Notes under the pieces: generated by a model
What the model was told of the DNA's origin: nothing
Databases searched by the model: none
The model's input: only the letters and a program-made list of their open reading frames with translations
Program-made: the position numbers and the translations under genes
In this document: positions 10,460-20,759 of the stretch, piece by piece
How positions within the stretch are numbered: the first letter of the stretch is position 1
How the letters are laid out: the number at the start of each line of letters is the position of its first letter
Assembly (NCBI GenBank): GCA_010909165.1
Contig: MU008213.1
Location: 126,402 to 190,401 of the forward strand
Length of the DNA: 64,000 bases
Direction: 5' to 3'
DNA from: Anthoceros angustus
Taxonomy: Eukaryota; Streptophyta; Anthocerotopsida; Anthocerotales; Anthocerotaceae

Positions 10460-12625
10460 GTGGCATCGACCATGCAGGAGACACCGGCAACAGTGTGAGA
10501 TGTTAGCTGCACCCGAGCTGAGTGAAAGCGCCGCAGCCACAATGTTGGATAGGACTCCACCAGCTAGGACCATCTTCCGACCAACAAGCACCCACAGACC
10601 ACATGAACCCCATGATGTGGTAAACAACGAAGGAAACCCCAACGCTCACAGAGGTATCGAGGAAGTGCGTGATATGCGTCGATACACAAACGGGCCACCG
10701 CTGCCTGGCATCCTTGAGCTCGAGGAAGGGCGTGAGGAGTTCTCCCAAAGCGGACAATTAAATCCCTCACGGTTGTGCTCAAGGAATGATCTAACCTTCC
10801 ACCGCACCATTGGTGGCCTGATGCGATGTCCAATTGGCAAAGGGTTTGCACATGCCGCGCCACAACTCGTCTATTGACCCCGAACCGCCCCATGGCGGCC
10901 GCTCCGCTTCTTGCATGACATCCTTGGACAAAACAATGTTCATGAAAGTTTGCGAGCTCTCAACTTGTCCGCAACTTGCACACTTTGTAGACTCCTCATA
11001 GCTGACAATGTTCTCGAGCTTGATTTGTGGCTTTTCGAGTCCGGCTTTCCTCCCCTTAGCACGAAATCTCTTGAATCAAGTGTAGAACGCCTCAAAATCC
11101 TCCTCCTCCACGCCCACTAAAGTGGCGAGTCCTCAGAAGGACCCTAACTCCCGAGCAACGCTTTGCGGCCTTCGTCGGAGGCTCCCTTAAACCGGAGGTG
11201 TCGAGCAACTCCTTCATCGCTCGACACCGCCTTGACCTTTCGGTGGGCGACAAGCGTGATGATCGGCGGCTCTTGCAGTGCCACCGAACTTCATGTGTCT
11301 CTGACTGATTTTCTTGAGACCACGGATGCACAATCTCTACATAAGCGTGTGAGATGGCAACAATTCTTCCGCGCATTGTTGATCATTGTCCCGTTCACTT
11401 GGTTGGTGGTGTTTGTTGATCATTGCCCCCCCACGTGGTGAGTCACTCTACTAGCCGATGGGTGAGGAGCACTGGGTGGCAATCGCCACACCCGCATGTT
11501 TAGCTCCCTGCCATCTCCAAGCGCTTCCAAGCGTGCTTGGCGCATCGGCACCATGCGCAGAGACATTGGCAACCAGCAGGAGTGTTAGTGACCCCGAGTG
11601 AGTGAGCGCTGCAGCCACAATGTTGGATAGGACTCCACCGCTAGGACCATCTTCCACAGACCAACCAGCAGCCACAAGCTACGCCACACGCCCATGATGA
11701 ACCCACTGATGTGGTAAAAAAACAAGGAAACCCCAACTTGCGCTCAGTGAGGTATCGAGGAAGTGATATGCGACGATACACAAACGGGCCACCACACCTG
11801 GCATCCTTGAGCTCGAGGAAGGGCGTGAGGAGTTCTCCCAAAGCGGACAATTAAATCCCTCGGTTGTGCTCAAGGAATCGATCTAACCTTCCGCACGCAC
11901 CATTGGTGGCCTGCTACGATGTCCAATTGGCAAAGGGTTTGCACATCGCGCCACAACTCGTCTATTGACCCCGAACACGCCCCATGGCGCTCGCTTCTTG
12001 CATGACATCCTTGGACAAAACAATGTTCATGAAAGTTTGAGCTCTCAACTTGTCCTTACACTTTGTACTCCTCATGACTGATGTTCTCGAGCTTGATTTG
12101 TGGCTTTTCGAGTCCGGCTTTCCTCCCCTTACGAAATCTCTTGAATGCGAAGTGTAGAGAACGCCTCAAAATCCTCCTCCTCCCACGCCCACTAAAGTCG
12201 AGTCCTCGCAAAAGAAGGACCCTAACTCCCGAGCAACAGCTTCGGCCTTGGAGGCTCCCTTAAACCGGAGGTGTCGAGCAACCTTCGCCGCGACACCGCC
12301 TTGACCTTCGACAAGCGTGATGATGCGGCTCGCTGCAGTGCCACCGAACTTCATGTGTCCCTCTGACTGATTTTCTTGAGACCACGGATGCACAATCTCT
12401 CATAAAGTGTGAGATGGCAACAATTCCGCGCATTGTTGATCATTGTCCGTTCACTTGGTTGAGTGGTGTTTGTTGATCATTGCCCCCACCATGTGGTGAC
12501 AATCCACTCTACTAGCCGGTGAGGAGCACTGGAGTGGCAATCGCCACACCCCGCCGCATGTTTAGCTCCTCTGCCATCTCCAACGACGCTTCCAAGCGGC
12601 GTGCTTGGCACGAGTCGGCATCGCC
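10460..12625. repeat. Tandem duplication, two units of about 1.07 kb
   Basis: Unit 1 (about 10460-11545) and unit 2 (about 11546-12625) share long ordered blocks, for example AATGTTGGATAGGACTCC at 10541 and 11619, and CACTCTACTAGCCG near 11445 and 12505. The offset drifts from 1078 to 1058 bp because the units differ by many indels of 1-10 bases, with few substitutions. Minus-strand frames carry peptides such as FNCPLWENSSRPSSSSRMPG in both units, suggesting that a coding segment was duplicated. I cannot name that protein. Confidence 0.85.
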
Positions 12626-13180
12626 GTTGTTGCGGCGTTGGAGCCATCTCTTGAGTTGTTTGCCAAGCAAACCACTTAGGATCTGTGACAAGTGTCGTGA
12701 GCCGAGCCTTCAGGATCGGGCGGGAGAAGGCGGTTTCGCCCCATCATCTCCCTTGGCGAAGAGGGTATGGAGGGTTTGAATTTTAAATGTTAAGTGAGTT
12801 CCCACCGTAAACTCTTTGACAAAACTAGACTCCCTCTTCCATTAAGAGAGAACATCTACGCACATTCAAATTTTGATACGATATTCTCTCCCCGTTTTTG
12901 ATGTGGACTCACTGCCATATCTAGTGGTCCGTATGCTACCTTCAAAGGGAATACCGTGAATATAGTTCAAAGCCTAATCCTACTTATTTTGCGCTGGAAT
13001 TTTTGTGTACCACGACATTTGGGTGACTCTTAGCCTGAAAGTTTCAAGCCATTCGGATCAAAATTACAATATTTAAAATTTTTCCTTCAATAACATGTCC
13101 ACATGTGGACAAAAAACCGTGTTGCATCCGTTGCACACTTGTATGGAACACCAAAGCTTGCATCTACCCTGCAACGCCCT
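12626..13180. other. No recognisable gene
   Basis: Becomes A/T rich to the right. It contains a perfect 16-bp palindrome, TGTCCACATGTGGACA, at 13095-13110. No coding features are supported. Confidence 0.5.
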
Positions 13181-13188
13181 TTTTAGTA

Positions 13189-13214
13189 ATATATATATAT
13201 ATATATATATATAT
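13189..13214. repeat. (AT)13 microsatellite
   Basis: An uninterrupted run of AT dinucleotides. Confidence 0.97.
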
Positions 13215-13439
13215 GAAAAAAACTTTATACAAAAATATATATTATTAATAACACAAGTATCTATTTTCAGCTTCTTTAAATGGGGCATATTTACAACAAG
13301 TGTTTTACAATGTACTTTGTTGTAAATTTTGTATCTTGACTTTTACATTAGTGGGACACACGAGAAATGGAATACTACTACCAAATGCAAGCGATTCTAA
13401 ACCCCAAAATGAACAGATCCTCACACAAATCCACATTCA

Positions 13440-13945
13440 ACTCACACAAACTCTGTGGCCCACAAACCTCGCACAACCACCTGACGGGCTCTCAGAATCG
13501 TGCGCTCATGACTCTCACGCTCATAGGCTCGCCCAGCTCACAGCTCTAGCTCGCTCACGACTCCTAGCTCTAGCTCTCCACCCGGCCTGGCATCGCTCTC
13601 ACGACTCACAAGCTCATGAGCTTTCCCTGACTCACAAGCTCTGCTCTCCGCAGTTCCTGGGGCTCACAGACTCTCACTCTCACAAGCTCTTGGTCACAAG
13701 CTCTCACAGTGCTCATAGCTCTCACACTACTCGCAGGCTCTTGCACACTTCTTGCAGGCTATGCAAAACTCACACACACACACACACTCACTCCACACAC
13801 ACACACACATAAACACACAAACATAGAAGCATTCCAAGACACAGAATCCCACAAACAAACATGGGGGCCATTCCCCCAGACACACACACTCACAAACATT
13901 GGGGCCATTCCCTCAGACACACAAAGGGGACATTCCCCACAAAAA
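13440..13945. repeat. Low-complexity CTCACA/AGCTC and (CA)n block
   Basis: From 13440 to 13760 the sequence is built of degenerate CTCACA, AGCTCT and CACAAGCTC units. 13765-13830 is nearly pure CA dinucleotide. 13840-13945 has two to three copies of a unit containing GGGCCATTCCC and CAGACACACA. The long plus-strand ORF here is a product of the repeat composition. Confidence 0.9.
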
Positions 13946-14041
13946 GCCAGTATCAGTATCAATTTCTAAGAGTTTCTAAGGAGCAACTAAAAGAAAGCAC
14001 CAAACTAGTATTAAGTCCTGATCTCTTCAAATTGGACTTCA

Positions 14042-14182
14042 GTTGAAGCCTCATTTCCCTTCCTCTTCATGCTCTTCACCCTTGATGACTTGAGCTCTTT
14101 GGCGTAGTCAGACCTAGCTTCACAGGCAAGGCGTTGAGCTTCAAGTTCTGTCGTCGGTTCGATGAGGCCATGAGAGTGCTTT
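14042..14182 (-). pseudogene. Unrecognised coding-like remnant
   Basis: One minus-strand frame is open and protein-like, with the peptides TTELEAQRLACEARSDYAKEL and SRVKSMKRKGNEAS. It is charged and helical in character, perhaps a coiled coil. I do not recognise the family. It lies in transposon-dense DNA, and no start or stop context supports an intact gene. Confidence 0.3.
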
Positions 14183-14585
14183 TCCCTGCATTTAGAGAGG
14201 ATACCTCAACCTCTTCAAATTCTTTACCTCTTCCACGAGATGGAGTGGTTCAACTTCAACAAATGTAACACGTCTCTGACATAGGGTTATTCTCCATTTA
14301 AGGGTTTGGGTCCTAAAGACCAAAAATGACCCTCAAAGCAGGCCAAATGCATCATCTTTAGCAAAACCACTCTTTAGACATGTCTTGAAAGACATTGACC
14401 ATGTTATTTTCGTGAATACTTACGCTAACGGTTTAAGCGAAGAAGGTTCACAATTTCACCTTCACAAGGAAGGGATTTCAAGGATTTTTAACGGTGCTAG
14501 GAATCCTAAACACCTCTTCATGGGGATAGTACTTCCTAGCGTGAGCAGTGGGCAAACCAAACAAAACTAGTCCAAGCCAAAGCTG
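14183..14585. other. No recognisable gene
   Basis: A/T-rich spacer with one short plus-strand ORF of 61 codons from 14385 that has no recognisable motif. Confidence 0.45.
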
Positions 14586-14587
14586 GC

Positions 14588-14907
14588 GGACGTCCGGAAC
14601 AACATAAAAGTAGCAATTCGCAAGAAAAGAAGCAAGCTACGGACGTCCAATTGTGAAGAACATTCGATAGCACGATCATGGCCATCTCGAGAGGACCAAA
14701 CTACGACTCTAAAAAGTAGCTGGCGTGATGGTGCAAGTACACAACCACGGGATCTCCATTGTTAGAGTGAAAAACAAAGGAATTGGAGCAATCATGGACG
14801 TTCGGCACATTGGCGCGAGTCTGCTAAAACTGCGGACGTCCGGCGCATTTTGAGACCCCAATCTTGCGGGCGTCCGAGATGGAAATGGTGGAGTGGATCG
14901 GACGTCC
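14588..14907. promoter_or_regulatory. Cluster of six GGACGTCC-type palindromes
   Basis: Exact GGACGTCC occurs at 14588, 14641, 14834 and 14900. One-base variants occur at 14796 (GGACGTTC) and 14868 (GGGCGTCC). Several are extended to CGGACGTCCG. The core GACGTC is the kind of site bound by plant bZIP (TGA/C-box) factors. Whether it functions that way here is inference; it may simply be a repeat within a transposon. Confidence 0.55.
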
Positions 14908-14980
14908 GCATAAATGTATATATATTTTTGTATTATTCCATCATTGCTCCGGATGGGGTGGGGATAGACACATTGGAATA

Positions 14981-15268
14981 AGAACTCCAAGGTCAAGCAC
15001 CCTCGGGTCGTATCATTACTAGGATGGGGTGCTTGACTTTTGGTGCTTTGAGAACTCCATGGTTAAGCACTTTTGGGTCGAATTAGTACTAGGATGGGGT
15101 GCTTGACTTTTGGTGCTTTGAGAACTCCATGGTTAAGCACTCTTGGGTCGAATTAGAACTAGGATGGGCTTCTTGTTTTTGGCGCTTTGAAAACTTTGTA
15201 ACAACTCCACTATTAAGCAACCTAGAGGCGTATCAATACCAGGATGGAGTGTTGATTTTAGTGGTTTG
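14981..15268 (+). repeat. Tandem array of 5S rRNA-derived 70-bp units
   Basis: Units at 14981-15050, 15051-15120 and 15121-15190 are each exactly 70 bp; a diverged fourth lies at about 15202-15268. Each holds AGAACTCC, then TTAAGCAC, CTTGGGTCGA, and AGTACTAGGATGGG. This is the order seen in the middle of plant 5S rRNA, covering its internal promoter (A box, intermediate element, C box). The rest of the 5S gene is absent, so these are not functional 5S genes. Such cores are known from Cassandra-type small retrotransposons and from SINE3-like elements. No LTR frame is visible around this array. Confidence 0.75.
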
Positions 15269-15660
15269 AAAAATTTGTAAATCATCCGGTATCTAGGCGT
15301 AAAGTCATGAATATTATTTTTGAAAATCATTTGTTGGTTGATGTTATATTCCACATTCGCTTTGTATACAACATGTAAAACCTTTTGGCCTTACTCTATG
15401 TGCCTCGATGACTTGCATTTGGATCTCTTTGATTGGTCGCCAAATGTCCAACTCATTCGAGTTTGATGCGTATAGATGCATAGGCCTTGGTTTCTAGATG
15501 AGCTACATTTTCCAAAATTCGACATGTATGATGGTGGTTTCTAATGGCCAACCTTTTGAAGGCGACAATGTTTCACAATGTTTTGCGAGAAGCAAGAAAA
15601 TAAATAGAATAGATGATTTGTCCTTGAGTAATGAAAGCTTTGCCGGATGCGGTCGAACGC

Positions 15661-15849
15661 TATTAGGAGTAACCTCACTCGCTTAGGGTTTACCTGGTAG
15701 TTTGTGGTTAGTTTAGTTAAGTTAATTATTCAAGGTCACTTAAGCGAAAGGGTGCCTAGCATAGATATAGCCCTTTACATTACTTTGTTATTATTGTTGT
15801 TTTCTATTGTCTTATGATTATTTATCTCTCTTGCTCTCCATTTATATCG
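15661..15849 (+). repeat. Copia 5' LTR
   Basis: It matches the 3' LTR along its length (GTAACCTCACTCGC, GGTAGTTTGTGGTTAG, TTTACATTACTTTG, CTCTCTTGCTCTCC). The start is degenerate (TATTAGG rather than TGTTCAGG). The end is fixed by the primer binding site that follows. TAGATATA near 15767 could serve as a TATA box. Confidence 0.85.
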
Positions 15850-15860
15850 TGGTATCGAGC
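15850..15860 (+). promoter_or_regulatory. Primer binding site (initiator Met tRNA)
   Basis: TGGTATCGAGC lies directly after the 5' LTR. Plant copia elements commonly carry TGGTATCAGAGC here, complementary to the 3' end of initiator methionine tRNA; this copy lacks one A. Confidence 0.85.
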
Positions 15861-16317
15861 ATGGTTCTTCATGATCGTGTGGATGATGACGGACCAGCGT
15901 ATGGGTAGCATCAATCGATCCTATCAAATTTCCGTTGGGGGAGCATGAGAGTTCCTTGCTATATATGGAATCCCGGTGATTCAACCACTAATTTTATTAA
16001 GAGAACAAAAGGCGACACTTTTGTAGAGGAAGAGCAGGGGACTTCCAAGTCACACGATTATTTCTAAATAATTTAGGAACTATGCTCAAGCAGGGTTGCC
16101 CCTCCTGTGGCTATCGGTCACAATAACTAAATAATTAGGATATGATTCTTTTACCCTTCTGACATGTGCCTCGTAGGCGGTCGCATGTGCTTTCTGCACA
16201 ACTCTGCGCCGTCAGCACCATCAGCCTCATCTCTGCACAGGGATGCAATGGATATGTTGTACGGGGAATTAACAAATTGGGTGATCTTGTGGAAGATGAC
16301 TACACTTTGGCGCGTGC

Positions 16318-16569
16318 TTGATTTGGGATCGGTTGATCCATGTGCTCCTTAGGCAGGATGCACAAATTGTGCAATTGAGTTCAACTATAATTGCAAAAAT
16401 TGATCATATCAGTGGACAACTGGATCAGATTTGTGAGCGCCAAGAGCTTCTCCTCAGGGAGTTCCAGCAATTGGATCTTCTGCCACTGCCCATGAATGCG
16501 ATAGCGGTGGGATTGTATCTCCCAACCCTGCTGCCCACTCCTAGAAAGTCGGATGCACAAACCAGTTAG
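16318..16569 (+). CDS. Small ORF in copia leader, possible coiled coil
   Basis: An 83-codon frame between the primer binding site and gag. Residues around IVQLSSTIIAKIDHISGQLD and CERQELLLREFQQL show a regular spacing of hydrophobic residues that would suit a coiled coil. Leaders of plant copia elements sometimes hold extra ORFs or an upstream gag extension; this could be a frameshifted N-terminal gag region. There is no match to a named domain, and it is not testable in the partial copy at 1-1574, which lacks this region. Confidence 0.3.
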   Translation: MIWDRLIHVLLRQDAQIVQLSSTIIAKIDHISGQLDQICERQELLLREFQQLDLLPLPMNAIAVGLYLPTLLPTPRKSDAQTS

Positions 16570-16796
16570 GGTTTTCACATGAATGTCCAACTCATGTGAA
16601 CCGGTATACCCCTTAGAGTTAGGGTTTTCTGGTCCCTACCGTTTCGGTGTTGCCATGTCTCTTAGTGTCCCTTGAAGCCTCCCTTCCCGAATATATGCCC
16701 TGTTCATTTCTCCTGCACATGCAGATACCCTGAATAGTCAACCTCTACGGTGCTGACCAGCCAGCCTTTAACACAGGCCAAGGTTATCCTACTACC

Positions 16797-17366
16797 ATGA
16801 CTAGCATTAACCCACCTCCTCCACCACCTGCACCCCTAGTTGGCTACCACCCTGTCTTCACTTCCGAATTAAAGGAAAATGACAGATTTAATGGTCATCG
16901 GTATGAAGTGTGGCGAGTTCGAATGAGATCCACTCTGTTAGCTAGAGGAGTGTGGGGAGTAGTAGATGGGTCTATTCCAGAGCCCCCTGTTACAGCCCTC
17001 ACAGGAGAACAAGATAAGTGGGCTCATGCAAATAGCATCGGCATTGCTCTTCTAGTCTCTGGCCTTACTGAAGATCTTATTCCACAGATCGAATTTCTCA
17101 CCAAGGCCAGTGAAATCTGGGCACAGTTGGAAGGTCAGTACAGAATAAACAATGTCCTTACACTCTGTACTTTGCGTATGGAATTCTATGGACTTAAAAT
17201 GCGGGAAGGAGACAAAGTACTTGCTCACACCAGCAAGCTTAGACATCTTAGGGCACAACTTACCTCTCTAGGTACTGTTATGGACGAGGTGGACGTGATC
17301 GCACAATTGCTCACCAGCCTTCCGCCCTTACGAACTTTGTATACGCACTGTCTGTCCCCCGGCTGA
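16797..17366 (+). pseudogene. Copia Gag, N-terminal part
   Basis: A 189-codon frame begins with ATG, a proline-rich start (INPPPPPPAP), then FTSELKENDRFNGHRYEVWR, followed by MRSTLLARGVWGVVDG and IPQIEFLTKASEIWAQLEG. These match the gag domain of plant copia elements (UBN2/retrotran_gag type), which builds the virus-like particle. The frame stops at 17364-17366 soon after LLTSLPPL, where intact elements continue to a CCHC zinc knuckle. No intact knuckle is visible in the next 400 bp, so the C-terminal half is lost or frameshifted. The leader ORF ends about 230 bp upstream. Confidence 0.88.
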
Positions 17367-18052
17367 GGCTAGGGTCAGCTGAGTTGAGAGACAATATCAC
17401 TTCTACCTGTGGGCAGTGTGGGGCTCTCTTCCAGGAAGAGCAAAGTAGGCTCTTGTCGTGGGAAAACCAAAGTGAGTTCTGCTTTAGTAGACGAGACACA
17501 AAAAGGAAAAATCTTGGATACAGCCCCAATATCAGAGGCTACAGCGAGGGTCCCCGTAATGAATGGACAAGCGTGTTGATCTTGGCCCTTCTTCAAACCA
17601 CCCTTTAGTAGCATGGCCCAGTGCAGTAAGCGGTAAAGCCATTGGGCCAATGAGTGTAGAAAAAAGAAGGCTGGAGAGCCTCGTAAACCATCCCGACCTA
17701 CTACCAATGTTGTAGTTAGGGACAAGCTCTGTGATCCAACAAGCATGTTGGTTAAAATATTGCCTGGATACATCTCTCAGCATAGCGGTGATAAGGCGAC
17801 TTGGTACACGGATTAGGCGGCCGCCCACATTGTCGGGATGAATCTCTATTTACATCTCTTACCCCTATTTCTGACGTTGATAGGGTGTACCTTGGGGATG
17901 AGCAGAATTCCACTAGTCTACAAATTCTAGGCCAAGGTTCCTGCAATTTTAGACTCACTGATGGCTCCACTTTAACCATAGCAGATGTTACATGCGTTCC
18001 CGAATGGCAAAGAACTTTCTTGTCCTTGAGTTTGTTTTGCCAAGCAACATAG
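17367..18052 (+). pseudogene. Copia gag tail and aspartic protease region, degenerate
   Basis: The first 400 bp hold no clean frame. Near 17790-17830 one frame reads TWYTD, then a TAG stop, then AAAHIV. In intact elements the active site D-S/T-G follows here, so the catalytic triplet is destroyed. From about 17840 another frame reads SLFTSLTPISDVDRVYLGD, then LQILGQGSCNFRLTDGS and TLTIADVTCVPEWQ, the normal protease C-terminal half. The enzyme would cleave the polyprotein; this copy cannot. At least two frameshifts separate it from gag. Confidence 0.8.
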
Positions 18053-18058
18053 TTTCTG

Positions 18059-18604
18059 ATGACTCATGAGGATCCTGTTTGCTTTGTTAGGCCAGAGTCG
18101 CCCTCTACTTGTGTTTTTCAAGCACTACCAGAGGACGACCTGTATCGTTTAGACTTTGCTTGCCTCCCTGGCAGCAGGACTCATGCCTATTCTACAAGTG
18201 TAGGCAACCTGACGGCTGTCCAACAATCTATCTTATGGCATGCCCGATTGGGTCATGTTAACCGACAGACCCTGGCTTCCCTCAGCAAAGACGGTTGTTA
18301 TCGTGAGCCATTACCTAAATGTTTGAAGGAGTTGCCCCTTTGTGAGACTTGTGCTCTCAGCGGGAGCTCCACGACCAGCTCGCCGATCTTCGGCTCCCGG
18401 TACATTGCGGCATATCGCCGCCTTCAGGTTTCTTCACTTGGAGGGGCAGATTACTACTTTACCATCACAGATGATTACAGCAGGTTCACTTGGACTTTTC
18501 CCATGAAGAGAAAGAATGAAACCTTTGACTTGTTTCAAGACTGGCTCATTACCGCAATCAACAGGCTGCTTGCTAAAAATCTTCGATCCGATATGCGCAT
18601 GTAA
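18059..18604 (+). pseudogene. Copia pre-integrase finger and integrase N-terminal half
   Basis: The frame reads LWHARLGHVNRQTLASL (the two His of the HHCC zinc finger), LPLCETCALS (the two Cys), then SLGGADYYFTITDDYSRF and TFPMKRKNETFDLFQDW of the catalytic core. The segment that should carry the first catalytic Asp (normally an H-x-D-x-x-GP stretch) reads IAAYRRLQV, so that Asp is missing. The frame ends soon after LAKNLRSDM at 18604, just before the second Asp motif. From 18524 onward the sequence is the first unit of a tandem duplication. Confidence 0.87.
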
Positions 18605-20198
18605 TTTAATCAGGTCATTCTCTAATCTATTCTACGACAGGCATAATTCACTTCCAGCTAATTTACTTGCCTATAATGCAAAATGGTGTTGCCGAACGCA
18701 TAAACCAAACCTTGATGGGAAGATTTGCGCACCTTGTTGTGGTCGCCTCCGATCTCCATCACAAGTGAGTCGAGTCTTCTTACATCATGCAATTTGCCCC
18801 CAGTTCTCTTCTTTGCTAGGACCCCTTTTGAGATTTTCAGGCGGAAGCCCAATTCTTCATCTCGTAATCTTTGGCTCAAAGCTGCATACTATGTTCCTGC
18901 AGAGAACGCAGAAATTAGACAACCGATCAAGACAATTAGTTTTTGTTGGCTCAGTGAAGCTGAAACCTAGCTCATGACCTAACTTTACCCCTGACGGTTC
19001 ACGCACGGGTGTCACTTTCTTAGTCTTTGCAATCGCTCACATTGCTGTAATGATTCCCTTGAGCAACCATCCACTCCGGGAGAAGCTGATGTAGACTATC
19101 CCATGTGTCTTCGCTTTATATCCTGTGGATGTGACGGAGCGATTATACTGTCTTGACAGTGACAGAGCCAAAATAATGCCTTGACCTGTTGACTTCAACC
19201 ACCTTGACCTCACCCGCCGGCTCTACCTGCTGGCGTGGATCAGGATCTGCAGCCAATTGTAAGAACCGATCTTAGATCCCGATCCATTTGGGCTCAATGG
19301 CTTATTTTGAGATCACGTAAATGGACATTGAAAACGTCCCACAATTTGCCTTTGACTTGTTTCAAGGCGGCTCATTACCGCAGTCAGCAATTGCTAAAAA
19401 TCTTCAGATCTGATAATGGCACAGAATTCGTTAATCAGTCATTCTCTAATCTATTCTCTGAACAGGGCATAATTCACCAACTAATTGTGCCATATACGCA
19501 ACAGCAAAATGGTGTTGCCGAACGCAAAAACCAAACCTTGATGGGAATGACGCATGCTATGTTGTTGTGGTCAGGCCTCCCGTCTCCATACTGGGCAGAA
19601 GCTGTAGTCACTGCTACTTACATCCTTAACAGACTGCCCACAAGTTCTCTTGCTGCTAGGACCCCTTTTGAGATTTTCTGGAAGCGGAAGCCCAGCCTTC
19701 TTCATCTCAGAATCTTTGGCTCAAAAGCCTACGCTTATGTTCCTGCAGAGAAAGCGCAGAAATTAGACAACCGATCAAGACAATTAGTTTTTGTTGGCTC
19801 AGTGAAGCTGAAACCTAGCTCATGACCTAACTTTACCCCTGACGGTTCACGCACGGGTGTCACTTTCTTAGTCTTTGCAATCGCTCACATTGCTGTAATG
19901 ATTCCCTTGAGCAACCATCCACTCCGGGAGAAGCTGATGTAGACTATCCCATGTGTCTTCGCTTTATATCCTGTGGATGTGACGGAGCGATTATACTGTC
20001 TTGACAGTGACAGAGCCAAAATAATGCCTTGACCTGTTGACTTCAACCACCTTGACCTCACCCGCCGGCTCTACCTGCTGGCGTGGATCAGGATCTGCAG
20101 CCAATTGTAAGAACCGATCTTAGATCCCGATCCATTTGGGCTCAATGGCTTATTTTGAGATCACGTAAATGGACATTGAAAACGTCCCACAATTTGCC
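18524..20198. repeat. Tandem duplication inside copia integrase (plus partial third unit)
   Basis: Unit 1 is 18524-19350 and unit 2 is 19351-20198; both start at TTTGACTT, which occurs again at 20199 where a third, diverged partial unit (to about 20410) begins. The first 400 bp of the units differ by many short indels and unit 1 is the more broken. The last 430 bp or so (from about 18915 and 19763) look identical. This two-speed pattern is unusual for a single duplication event. Confidence 0.88.
19351..19825 (+). pseudogene. Copia integrase core, second copy
   Basis: This copy keeps the second half of the catalytic domain in one frame: LRSDNGTEFVN (Asp codon at 19412) and NGVAERKNQTL (Glu codon at 19520). 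They are separated by 35 residues as in D-x35-E integrases, and followed by GLPSPYWAEAV, TATYILNRLPT, TPFEIFWKRKP and LRIFGSKAY. The frame ends at 19825 after LVFVGSVKLKPSS, where intact elements continue to the C-terminal domain. Because the first Asp lies in unit 1 and is lost, no complete triad exists. Confidence 0.9.
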
Positions 20199-20283
20199 TT
20201 TGACTTACGAAGAACCCAGGCAAAATAATGCCTTTGACCCATTGGTATCAACCACTTGACCCGGCAGCATCTACACTGCTGGC

Positions 20284-20607
20284 GTGGACGAGGATCCTGC
20301 ACACGTTCGTGAACCGATCTTAGATCGATCCATTTGGGCTCAATGGCTTATTTGCGAGATGCGAGAAATGGACATTGAAAACGTCCCACAATTTGCCGGT
20401 GACTTACGTGCGATGACTGTATATACCGCCCCTGCTTTGGCCCGCGGCCCTCCTCAAGATGAAGACGCCCGGACTCGTCGTTCTTCTCGTCCTGGAATAT
20501 CCACCCTCCGAATCGAGGAACCTCCATATGCCGCCTTGATTTTCGTGACCTCTGACGCATCTCCTCTCCTCCGAGAGTCCTCTCAACCTTCTCTTGAGGC
20601 CTTGTGA
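20284..20607 (+). pseudogene. Copia integrase to RT linker
   Basis: An open 107-codon frame with acidic and proline/serine-rich character, including WAQWLICEMREMDIENVP and RTRRSSRPG, the kind of linker found between integrase and reverse transcriptase in copia polyproteins. The peptide IWAQWLI also occurs in the duplicated units upstream. It stops at 20605 about 200 bp before recognisable RT. Confidence 0.6.
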
Positions 20608-20759
20608 GGCCGGACAAAGCTAAATGGCAATTTCATTGGCGATGATGAGTTTAATAGTCTCATCAAAATGGCACTTAGCGTACGGTTCCTCGACATAAGC
20701 CGGAAGGCTATCACACCGTAAATGGGTGTTTAAACACAAAATGTGAATCTTGGCCGGGC

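Noticed and set aside
13300-13812. A 170-codon plus ORF rich in His, Ser and Thr
   Set aside because: It is a translation of CTCACA and CA repeats.
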